Of a stretch of 33,834 nt of DNA, positions 26,099 to 33,539 are shown piece by piece. This DNA is from Bradyrhizobium sp. Ec3.3. GTDB taxonomy: Bacteria > Pseudomonadota > Alphaproteobacteria > Rhizobiales > Xanthobacteraceae. Location of the stretch: positions 1-33,834 of the forward strand of contig NZ_AXAS01000072.1 in assembly GCF_000472925.1 (NCBI RefSeq), read 5' to 3'. Both the position numbers and the translations under genes were made by a program. Below the pieces are notes generated by a model that had not been told where the DNA came from, made no database searches, and saw only the letters and a list, made by a program, of their open reading frames with translations. Numbering within the stretch: position 1 is the stretch's first letter; the number at the start of each line of letters is the position of its first letter.

Positions 26099-27037
26099 AT
26101 GAATGCTATCCAAATCGACGGCAAAGCCATCGCTGGCGCGTTACGGGCCTCCGTCGCACGCGACGTGGCGCTCCTCAAGGCTGAATGTAACGTCAGCCCA
26201 GGACTGGCTGTGGTACTCGTCGGTGACGATCCGGCCAGCTCGGTTTACGTGAAGACAAAGGCCAAACAAGCAACGGCTGCTGGGATCAGGTCCCAACAAT
26301 TTGGGCTGCCGAACGATGTCAGCGAAGCTGAGCTGCTCAATTTGATCGACGATCTAAATGCCGATGATGCCATCGATGGCATCCTTGTTCAGTTGCCCTT
26401 GCCTGGCCACATCAACGGCGGGCGCGTGCTGGAGGCGATCGATCCAAAGAAGGATGTTGACGGCTTTCATCCCTACAACGTCGGGCGATTGGCAATTGGC
26501 AGGCCGGCTCTTGCGCCCTGTACTCCGCTTGGGGTCATGCATCTCATCAAGACGGTCGTTAGTGACCTGAACGGGCTGGACGTTCTCGTCATTGGTCGGT
26601 CGAATATCGTCGGAAAACCTCTGGCCGTTCTGCTCGGCGATGCCGGGTGTACCGTCACCGCTGCCCAGATCCAAACGCGCAAGCTCGGAGAGCTCTGCCG
26701 AAAGGCAGATATTGTTGTCGCTGCCGCCGGTTGTGCGGGTCTTGTACGGGGTGATTGGCTCAAGAGGGGGGCGGTCGTCATTGATGTAGGGATCAATCGC
26801 GCGATCGATTCCGACGGCGACGCCAAACTTGTCGGAGACGTGGCCTTCGCTGAAGCAAGCAAGCGCGCGAGCCACATAACTCCGGTTCCCGGCGGGGTGG
26901 GTCCCATGACCGTGGCTTACCTGCTCTCGAACACGGTGAGTGCAGCGGTCTGGCGCCGAGGATTGTCCCTCAAGGTGAGCCATCCCGTACACCACATTCG
27001 ACCACTGAATCACCGGGAGGGGGTTCGTGCAGGCTGA
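26099..27037 (+). CDS. folD: Methylenetetrahydrofolate dehydrogenase / methenyltetrahydrofolate cyclohydrolase
   Basis: The 312-residue bifunctional enzyme converts 5,10-methylene-THF to 10-formyl-THF. The catalytic YxxxK pair is Y50/K54 in SSVYVKTKAKQ. The folate-site motif DGILVQLPLP contains Q98, KKDVDGFHPYNVGRL is conserved, and the NADP Rossmann segment is LVIGRSNIVGKPLAVLL. PVPGGVGPMTVAYLLSNTV closes the fold. The protein ends with about 30 extra residues (RRGLSLKVSHPVHHIRPLNH and on) that are not typical of FolD, perhaps read-through into formerly non-coding DNA. An accessory FolD beside sarcosine oxidase and PurU fits use of methylene-THF from demethylation. It runs alone and converges on lrp copy 2. 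Confidence 0.95.
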   Translation: MNAIQIDGKAIAGALRASVARDVALLKAECNVSPGLAVVLVGDDPASSVYVKTKAKQATAAGIRSQQFGLPNDVSEAELLNLIDDLNADDAIDGILVQLPLPGHINGGRVLEAIDPKKDVDGFHPYNVGRLAIGRPALAPCTPLGVMHLIKTVVSDLNGLDVLVIGRSNIVGKPLAVLLGDAGCTVTAAQIQTRKLGELCRKADIVVAAAGCAGLVRGDWLKRGAVVIDVGINRAIDSDGDAKLVGDVAFAEASKRASHITPVPGGVGPMTVAYLLSNTVSAAVWRRGLSLKVSHPVHHIRPLNHREGVRAG

Positions 27038-27175
27038 TTAGCAAAACAATCGGGGCAGATATGAAACGGTCATTGCGGCGGGCCGGCTGAATTTTCAGTT
27101 TGCAAGCGCGTGCTCGCGATGTTTCAAATCTCTGCTTTCAGTTGCGCTCCGATACCCCTTCGAGATCTTTCTTGA

Positions 27176-27652
27176 TCAATCCTCCGTCGGCGCTTCGATC
27201 GGGACGGCAAATCCTGTCTTGACTCGGTCCATGACGACCATCGTCTTAAAACCCTTGATGTCCGGATTCTCATAGAAGAAGATTCTGGTGAATTGCTCGT
27301 AATCTTCCATCGTGCGCGCAGTGATGTAGAGAACAAAATCGGCATCGCCGGTGACGTAGAATCCGTTTACGACCTCGCTCGACGATTTGATGGCCTTCTT
27401 GAACCGGTCAATGATGTCTGCTCGTTCGCGTTCCAAGCTCACCAGTACGAGCAGTTGAATAGGTCTTCCAACAGCCTTCGCTGAAACGATCGAAACATCG
27501 GCTTCTATGATGCCTTCCGATCGAAGCCTCTTCAGCCGCCGTTGACATGCTGTAGCAGACAGCCCCGCCAGTTCACCGATCACTTCGGACGTAAGACGAT
27601 TATTCTTCTGTACGATCTCTAGGATGCGGGCATCTGTACGGTCGTATCGCAT
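27176..27652 (-). CDS. Lrp/AsnC family transcriptional regulator (copy 2)
   Basis: The 158-residue paralogue of the regulator encoded at 22102-22575 starts MRYDRTDARILEIVQKNNRL. It has the same helix-turn-helix (GLSATACQRRLKRLRSEGII) and RAM domain (GFYVTGDADFVLYITARTME). I count roughly 23 differences over 157 positions. The start at ATG 27652 is set by alignment to copy 1; the frame runs on to 27748 without similarity. It is divergent from the eutB/eutC-like operon. The recognition helix is almost the same in both copies, so they probably bind the same DNA word while the RAM domains may sense different ligands. Confidence 0.93.
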   Translation of the reverse strand: MRYDRTDARILEIVQKNNRLTSEVIGELAGLSATACQRRLKRLRSEGIIEADVSIVSAKAVGRPIQLLVLVSLERERADIIDRFKKAIKSSSEVVNGFYVTGDADFVLYITARTMEDYEQFTRIFFYENPDIKGFKTMVVMDRVKTGFAVPIEAPTED

Positions 27653-27973
27653 AGCAAGAGCTCCTGGGGAAATTCGTCGCATTTCACGCCAAATGCGCAG
27701 AAAATCATTGCGGTGGCGCGAAGTGCGACGCAAACCTGTTCGGAACATTAATATCCTGATTGCTCAAGTAATATCAACAAATGAGCGGAGCAGCGCTCCA
27801 GCTGCCTTGTGCAAAGTTGGCCAGCTGCACGTCGGGCCGCGGTCGAAACGTCATTTGGTGTGAACTGAAGAATGGGTTCTCAAGGAATTCCGTCCGAGGC
27901 GCGTATTTGCCGCTGCGGCCGGTCGTCGGCGCGGGCAGGCGCTGGCTCCTCTATGGTTGAAGGAACGAGATAT
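27653..27973. promoter_or_regulatory. Divergent promoter region, lrp copy 2 / eutB-like
   Basis: This 321-bp region carries CAAATGCGCAGAAAAT (27690-27705), GACGCAAA (27727-27734) and TATCCTGATTGC (27752-27763). The last two and their surroundings match the region beside lrp copy 1 in order and spacing, so gene and control region were duplicated together. A further 200 bp before the eutB-like start shows no clear element; an upstream in-frame ATG at 27953 is less likely than 27974. Confidence 0.55.
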
Positions 27974-28960
27974 ATGATCGAGCTCGGGGACATTCAGGAT
28001 GCGCGTAGCCGCATCAAAGGACACGTCCTCTCCACACCGTTGGTACCCTCCGCGACGCTCTCAGAGATTTGCGGCACACCAGTTGCCCTGAAGCTTGAGC
28101 ATTGTCAGACGACTGGCAGCTTCAAGCTGCGCGGCGCGACTAATGCGATCTTAAGACTCACGGACGGCGAGCGGGCACGTGGCGTCGTCGCCGTCTCGAC
28201 CGGCAATCACGGTCGGGCACTGTCATTTGCAGCTCGCGCTGTGGGCGCGCGTGCCACAATCTGTATGTCCCGGCTCGTGCCGGAAAACAAGCTTTCCGAA
28301 ATCCGGCGCCTTGGCGCAGACGTGCGGATCATTGGAGAGTCGCAGGATGAAGCGCAGGAGGAGGTCGATCGTCTCGTGTGTGAAGATCGGCTTGTTTTGC
28401 TGCCGCCATTCGATCATCCGGCAATCATCGCTGGACAGGGAACAATCGGTCTCGAGATCATCGAGGCGATGCCCGATGTCGCCACCGTGCTCGTGCCAGT
28501 GTCGGGCGGGGGATTGGCTGCGGGCATAGCTACAGCGATCAAAGCTGTGCGGCCTCAAGCAAGGATCATAGGCGTTAGCATGGCACGTGGCGCTGCGATG
28601 AAGGCAAGTCTCGACGCTGGCCGACCGGTCCAAGTAGAGGAGCTTCGAACCCTTGCTGACGCGTTAGGCGGAGGTATCGGGCTCGACAACAAACTGACGC
28701 TTGCCATGTGCCAAACTCTTCTTGATGATTTCGTTTTGCTGAGCGAGAGCGAGATCGCCGCCGGCATTCGTCATGCTTATGAGAATGAGCGCGAAGTCCT
28801 AGAGGGCGCAGGTGCTGTCGGCATCGCGGCGCTGCTCGCCCAGAAGATTGCCGGGTTGCGAGGGCCAATCGCGCTCGTACTTTCAGGCCGCAATATCGAC
28901 ATGGAACTGCACCGCCGGGTTGTAGCTGGTGTGAACGAGCCGCTGGAGGGAGTGGTCTAA
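27974..28960 (+). CDS. eutB: PLP-dependent threonine dehydratase-like protein (hydroxyectoine utilisation EutB type)
   Basis: The 328-residue fold-type II PLP enzyme starts MIELGDIQDARSRIKGHVLS at ATG 27974, behind AAGGAACGAG. PLP would bind K51 in TTGSFKLRGATNA, and the phosphate loop is VSGGGLAAGIATAI. A serine/threonine dehydratase would deaminate its substrate to a 2-oxo acid. The C-terminal ACT domains of biosynthetic IlvA are absent, so it is a catabolic type. The gene overlaps the cyclodeaminase-like gene by one base (TAATG). This EutB-EutC pairing is characteristic of ectoine/5-hydroxyectoine utilisation loci, where EutB is thought to remove the hydroxyl from the hydroxyectoine-derived intermediate. 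Other beta-hydroxy amino acids remain possible. Confidence 0.85.
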   Translation: MIELGDIQDARSRIKGHVLSTPLVPSATLSEICGTPVALKLEHCQTTGSFKLRGATNAILRLTDGERARGVVAVSTGNHGRALSFAARAVGARATICMSRLVPENKLSEIRRLGADVRIIGESQDEAQEEVDRLVCEDRLVLLPPFDHPAIIAGQGTIGLEIIEAMPDVATVLVPVSGGGLAAGIATAIKAVRPQARIIGVSMARGAAMKASLDAGRPVQVEELRTLADALGGGIGLDNKLTLAMCQTLLDDFVLLSESEIAAGIRHAYENEREVLEGAGAVGIAALLAQKIAGLRGPIALVLSGRNIDMELHRRVVAGVNEPLEGVV

Positions 28961-29952
28961 TGCCAAGAATAAAGATTTTGGCAGAGCGCGAGCTTAGAAA
29001 GATTGTGCCGCTCGATCTTGCCGCAGTGCAATGCATCGAGAGAGCGTTCCATTCGCTTGCCACCAAGGCGGTCGTAATGCCACCCATCCTGCGGCTCGAT
29101 ATTCGCGAGCATCGGGGAGAGGTCGACGTCAAAACGGCCTACGTTCCGGAGCTTGAGGGCTTTGCTGTCAAGATCAGCCCTGGCTTCTTTGATAATCCGA
29201 AGATCGGCCTGCCCAGTACCAACGGAATGATGGTGCTGCTTTCTACCAGAACCGGCTTGGTGCAAGCGGTACTGCTCGACAATGGCTATTTGACTAACGT
29301 GCGAACTGCCGCTGCAGGTGCGGTTGCGGCCAATTATCTGGCGCGCAAGGATGCTTCGATTGTCGCAATCTTAGGTAGCGGGATTCAGGCAAGATTGCAA
29401 TTGCAGGCGCTCACCCTGGTGCGGCCTGTCCGTGAGGCGCGCATCTGGGCGCGCAATCTGCCAAAAGCCGAGGTGGTTGCGCAGGAGTTATCCGGGCAAC
29501 TGGAGATTCCTATAACTGCCTGTGGGGACCCAATGAAAGCCGTGGCCGGATCCCACGTCATTGTCACGACAACGCCGGCCGATCAGCCCGTCCTGAGCGC
29601 TGCATGGTTGGAGCCTGGGCAGCACATCACCGCCATGGGATCCGACGCTGAACACAAGAATGAGATCGATCCGAGTGCGATCGCCCAAGCGGATATCTAT
29701 GTCGCCGACAGCCTCAAGCAGACACGTTGTCTAGGCGAATTGCATCACGCAATTGCAGCAGGCACCATTGCTGCCGACGCATGCTTTCCAGAACTCGGGG
29801 AGATTATCTCCGGGACCAAACTGGGCCGCTCCAGCGAGAAGCAAATCACAATTGCCGATCTCACTGGCACAGGTATCCAGGATACCGCCATCGCCTCGCT
29901 TGCCTTCGCTCAAGCGGAGGCCGCGAAGGCTGGATCGTCCTTCGACAACTAA
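28960..29952 (+). CDS. eutC: Ornithine cyclodeaminase/mu-crystallin family protein (EutC type)
   Basis: The 330-residue NAD(P)-dependent protein of the ornithine cyclodeaminase/mu-crystallin family starts MPRIKILAERELRKIVPLDL. Key stretches are KTAYVPELEGFAVKISPGFF, the DNGYLTNVRTAAAGAVAANY block, and the nucleotide-binding motif VAILGSGIQARLQLQALTLV. ITAMGSDAEHKNEIDP is also typical. Family members are cyclodeaminases, ketimine reductases or amino-acid dehydrogenases. Its one-base overlap with the EutB-like gene shows translational coupling, and together they suggest the ectoine-type role, where EutB deaminates and EutC reduces an intermediate. Function is inferred from family and context, not from unique residues. 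Confidence 0.87.
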   Translation: MPRIKILAERELRKIVPLDLAAVQCIERAFHSLATKAVVMPPILRLDIREHRGEVDVKTAYVPELEGFAVKISPGFFDNPKIGLPSTNGMMVLLSTRTGLVQAVLLDNGYLTNVRTAAAGAVAANYLARKDASIVAILGSGIQARLQLQALTLVRPVREARIWARNLPKAEVVAQELSGQLEIPITACGDPMKAVAGSHVIVTTTPADQPVLSAAWLEPGQHITAMGSDAEHKNEIDPSAIAQADIYVADSLKQTRCLGELHHAIAAGTIAADACFPELGEIISGTKLGRSSEKQITIADLTGTGIQDTAIASLAFAQAEAAKAGSSFDN

Positions 29953-30365
29953 ACCACGCGGGTCTTCACCTATTTCATCAGCCAGGGTCCTAGACATACT
30001 GAAACAAACACTGAACCGGAACGAGATTTAGAAATGATCGGGAGCGACATTGAGCAGCTCCTCAGAATGAGGGAGGCCGCCGCGAGACCCACGTCACTGC
30101 GTTAGATCACTCGGCGGCCCGCCGTATTGCGTCGCAGGACTGCCGATTTGAGTTTGCGTCATCTATGGCCGCCGGGCACATGCGTGACGCCAAGTCGCTT
30201 CGCAGGTGAGATCGTAAAAGATTTGCGCAGGATCCCCTCGGTGCTTTCTTGCATTCTATGACGCAAATCGCAGGATTGCTGCGGCTCCTTCGAAACAGCG
30301 GGGGAGACGGGTGCCAGGTTGGTTTATAGTGCATATCCTCTAGAGGTTAGCTTTTTGAGCGTGAC
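29953..30365. promoter_or_regulatory. Control region of the M20 amidohydrolase gene with paired 10-mers
   Basis: TTTGCGTCAT (30153-30162) and ATGACGCAAA (30258-30267) are perfect inverted 10-mers about 95 bp apart. GATTTGCGCAGGATC (30220-30234) lies between them and fits the TTNTGCGCAGAA word. Together they look like a multi-site operator where a looping regulator such as Lrp could act. A 23-codon frame, ATG 30034 to TAG 30105 (MIGSDIEQLLRMREAAARPT), lies at the left; it may be a fragment of a lost gene or a leader peptide, and I have little confidence that it is translated. Confidence 0.5.
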
Positions 30366-31529
30366 ATGCACAATGTTGAAACATTCAGAGATCTGCAGCG
30401 CGAGGCGACCGAGTGGCGCCGCTATCTCCACGAAAATCCAGAGCTCGACTATCAGGTACACAACACGGCGAGGTTTGTGACGGAAAAATTGGCTTCGTTT
30501 GGCATCAATCACATCGAGACCGGGATAGCTGAAACCGGTATCGTCGCATTGATCCAAGGCGAAGGTGGCGAGGGGCCAACCATCGGGTTAAGAGCGGACA
30601 TGGATGCTTTGCCCATACTCGAGGCGTCGAACAAGCCTTGGTCGTCGAAAATACCAGGTAAGATGCACGCATGCGGTCATGATGGCCACACTGCCATGCT
30701 TCTCGGAGCCGCGAAGTATCTGGCCGGAACTCGCAAGTTCAAAGGCTCGGTTGCCCTGATCTTTCAGCCGGCAGAAGAAGGAGCGCTAGGTGGCCTAAGA
30801 ATGGTTCAAGAAGGAATCATGGATCGTTTCAACATCTCTCAAGTCTTCGGCATGCACAATGCGCCGGGCATGGAGGTCGGAAAATTCGGCATTCGCCACG
30901 GTCCGATGCTCGCCTCCCTTGATGAGTTCGACCTCATTGTGAAGGGCAGAGGCGGTCATGCGGCTAAGCCAAATGAGACCATCGATCCGGTCGTAATTGC
31001 AGCACAGATCATCATGGGCTTGCAAACCATAGTCTCGCGCAAGGCCAATCCCATCGAATCGCTGGTGATTTCGGTCACCAAGCTCAAGGCGGCTGATGCC
31101 TTCAATATCATTCCCGATGAGGTTGAAATGACGGGTACTGTAAGAACTCATGAGCCCAGTCTGCGTGACTTCGCCGAAACGCATATTTTGTCCGTCGCGC
31201 AAGGCATCGCGCGCGGATTTGGTGGAGATGCTGAACTTGACTACCGTCGGCACGATCCTGTCACCTTCAACCACATGGAGGAGACCACGCTGGCCATCAA
31301 GGCGGCCCGTAATCTTGTTGGATCCGCCGCCGTGGACGACAACATCAAACCGCGGATGGGATCGGAAGACTTCGCCTATATGCTTGAGGCGCGCCCGGGC
31401 GCTTTCATTTTTCTAGGAAATGGACCGACTGCCGGCGTGCACCACCCGGCCTACGACTTTAACGACGAAGCGCTTCCTTTCGGCATCGGCTATTGGGTGA
31501 ACCTGGTTGAGACGACCTTGGCTACTTGA
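30366..31529 (+). CDS. M20 family amidohydrolase (hippurate-hydrolase/IAA-amino-acid-hydrolase type; possible DoeB2-like)
   Basis: The 387-residue M20D enzyme has the metal motif MHACGHDGHTA (C103, H105), QPAEEGALGG with the catalytic glutamate pair, FGMHNAPGMEVGKFG, GRGGHAAKPNETIDPV at the dimerisation domain, and MGSEDFAYM near the end. The start at ATG 30366 gives MHNVETFRDLQREATEWRRY, normal for the family. These enzymes remove the acyl group from N-acyl amino acids in the cytoplasm. In the context of EutB, EutC and an M24 hydrolase, a role like N-acetyl-diaminobutyrate deacetylase (the M20-type DoeB2 variant) is plausible. Hydrolysis of auxin-amino acid conjugates is an alternative of interest in a plant-associated bacterium. 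Intact, unlike the next two genes. Confidence 0.9.
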   Translation: MHNVETFRDLQREATEWRRYLHENPELDYQVHNTARFVTEKLASFGINHIETGIAETGIVALIQGEGGEGPTIGLRADMDALPILEASNKPWSSKIPGKMHACGHDGHTAMLLGAAKYLAGTRKFKGSVALIFQPAEEGALGGLRMVQEGIMDRFNISQVFGMHNAPGMEVGKFGIRHGPMLASLDEFDLIVKGRGGHAAKPNETIDPVVIAAQIIMGLQTIVSRKANPIESLVISVTKLKAADAFNIIPDEVEMTGTVRTHEPSLRDFAETHILSVAQGIARGFGGDAELDYRRHDPVTFNHMEETTLAIKAARNLVGSAAVDDNIKPRMGSEDFAYMLEARPGAFIFLGNGPTAGVHHPAYDFNDEALPFGIGYWVNLVETTLAT

Positions 31530-31706
31530 TCATTCCTCCGCCTTGTCGCGGACAGTCGCTGCTTTCTCGGAGCGCCGAGCTCACTGGACACGGCGCAAGT
31601 CTCCTTGTTTCGTGCGCTCTTTGTGCGGCCGTAGGTGTTAGGTTCGATCAATTTCAAGCATCGTTATCTGCCGTCATTACGCTGCTAAACACAGGAGAGG
31701 CTGCCC

Positions 31707-32862
31707 GTGCCCGCATTTAGCCAAGAGGAATATCGCGATTCGAACTGCTCGGCTCCGCCAGCGCATGGCCAAGCGAGGCATTGACGCACTCCTTGTTTTG
31801 AGTGATTCGAACATGAACAATCTCACCGGATATGAGGCATTTTCGGACTACGTCCCGCAACTTGCTCTTGTGTGCCAAGACGAGGAAGATCCGTGGCTCA
31901 TTCTGCGAGAGCAGGATATCCAATGTGCGACCGCCACTTCCTATCTCGCACAATCGCGCCTCGTCAGCTATCCCGAGAAATATATTGGTTCGAACGAGCG
32001 GACGGCTTGGGAGCCGATTGGCAACATGGTGCGCGAGCGCGCTAAGTCCAGTCACATCGGTATCGAACTTGGCGCCCGATTGTTTGGCGTGAAGGGGCAT
32101 GCCGCCCTGGCCAAAGCTTGGACCTGTCGAAGGCCGTCGATGCAGATGGGATGGTTTCTGAACTTAAGTCGGTAAAGTCATCAGCTGAACTCGCCTACAT
32201 TGAGCAAGCGGGCAAGATCGCGGACAAAGCCACGGAGGTTGGCCGGCGAACGATCGCTGTTGGTGTCCGCGAATGCGATGTTGCCGCTGCCGTTAACCAC
32301 GCCTTGTGCTCGGGCACGATGGATTTCCCAGGTGGACCTAGCCGCAACCCGCCCATCATGCCAGTTGGCTCTCCTGCCATGCACCGCACATTAGGTGGTC
32401 AGACGGCGTTTACAAGATGCGCTGCCAGACCAATTTTGAGACCGGCGGCTTTCGACGCCGATATGCCTGCGCATTGTCACGAATCTGTATTTTTGGGAGA
32501 ACCATCCGCTCGATCGCGTCATGTGCACCAAGCATGTAGATGGCTTCCTTGCCGCGTTCGAAACTATCCGGCCGGGAGCAAAATGTAGCGATGTTGAGCA
32601 GGCATTCCGGAGCACGTTTAATCCTCGCGGGGTGCGCAAAGAATCGCGAATTGGCTACTCGATAGGTATCGACTGGACAGATGGCGGGCCAAGCTTTCAG
32701 GAGGGCGACCCGACCATCCTGCAGCCCAATATGACCTTTCACCTGCTCATCGGCATCTGGGAGAAAGAGGATGGCTATATTTTCAGCGAGACCGTCCGCG
32801 TGACTGAAAATGGCGCGAAGTCACTGAGCAGCACGTCGCGCGACATGTTGATCAATCATTAG
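31707..32862 (+). pseudogene. M24 family hydrolase (Xaa-Pro peptidase / ectoine hydrolase DoeA-EutD-like), multiply frameshifted
   Basis: A GTG at 31707 behind AGGAGAGG begins VPAFSQEEYRD. After a one-base shift near 31740 the frame reads TARLRQRMAKRGIDALLVL and NNLTGYEAFSDYVPQ. A shift near 32115 leads to LSKAVDADGMVSELKSVKS and SGTMDFPGG. Near 32405 another frame gives FETGGFRRRYACALSR. From about 32505 a last frame gives KHVDGFLAAFETIRPGAKCS and FQEGDPTILQPNMTFHLLIG, ending at 32862. Put together this is a complete M24 creatinase/aminopeptidase-fold protein of about 385 residues. It resembles ectoine hydrolase DoeA/EutD, whose N-terminus reads like KRGIDxLLV..xNMNxLTGY. At least four frameshifts are needed, so the gene is dead unless the sequence has errors. 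Confidence 0.75.
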
Positions 32863-32973
32863 CACTGCAGAACCTCGTGCGGACGCCGGTGCTTTGCTCC
32901 TTGCCGATTGGCCAGCGCCGTCAGCCGCGCGAGCTTATGGGTGTGATCGACTAGGACGAATGATAGGAGAGTC

Positions 32974-33539
32974 ATGCTGCAAACTTTGCTCGGTTCTCGA
33001 TCCATCGTGAGCAGCATCGACGCGGTTTGGGCGCGTGTTCGGGAGGAAGCCGAGGTCATCGAGCTTGAGCCGGAGCTCGCCGCCTTCATTTATTCATCAG
33101 TTTTGCATCATGAGTGCCTCGAGGACGCGATTGTTCATCGTATCGCCGAACGGCTGCATCACTCCGAACTTTCCAGTAATCCGGAAAGCCTATCAGGATG
33201 TGCTGCGTGAGGAGCCTGACCTCAGCAACACGTTCCGCGCCGATCTCGTCGCTATCTGCGACCGCGACTCCGGCTGCCTCACGCTTTATCGACCCGCTGC
33301 TCTACTTCAAGGGCTTTCACGCGATTCAGGCGCATCGTCTCGCTCACTCGCTCTGGCGTACGGGCCGTAAGAATTTCGCGTATTATCCGCAAAGCCGGGC
33401 CTCCACAATATTTCAGGTCGACATCCATCCGGCAGCCAAGATGGGCCGAGGCATCTTTCTCGACCATGCGACAGGATTTGTCATGGTTGAAACGGCAGAG
33501 ATCGAGGACGATGTCTCAATTCTACATGGTGTGACACTA
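32974..33539 (+). pseudogene. cysE: Serine O-acetyltransferase, 5' part, frameshifted and cut by an IS630-type element
   Basis: ATG 32974 behind AGGAGAG starts MLQTLLGSRSIVSSIDAVWA, the CysE N-terminal helical domain, continuing ELAAFIYSSVLHHECLEDAI. A shift near 33172 gives VIRKAYQDVLREEPDLSNTF, and one near 33270 gives FIDPLLYFKGFHAIQAHRLA, ending EIEDDVSILHGVTL at 33539. The catalytic histidine region (FLDHATG) is present. The next residues should be GGTGKENxDRHPKIG; instead the IS630 terminal repeat begins at the TA 33538-33539. The missing C-terminal third lies at 16769-17020 on the other strand, starting exactly with GGTGKENADRHPKIG. CysE makes O-acetylserine for cysteine synthesis; this copy is inactive. 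Confidence 0.85.

Noticed and set aside
27872..27973. Longer N-terminus for the EutB-like protein (from 27872 or 27953)
   Set aside because: The extra residues are unlike the family, and ATG 27974 has a proper ribosome site and family-like start.
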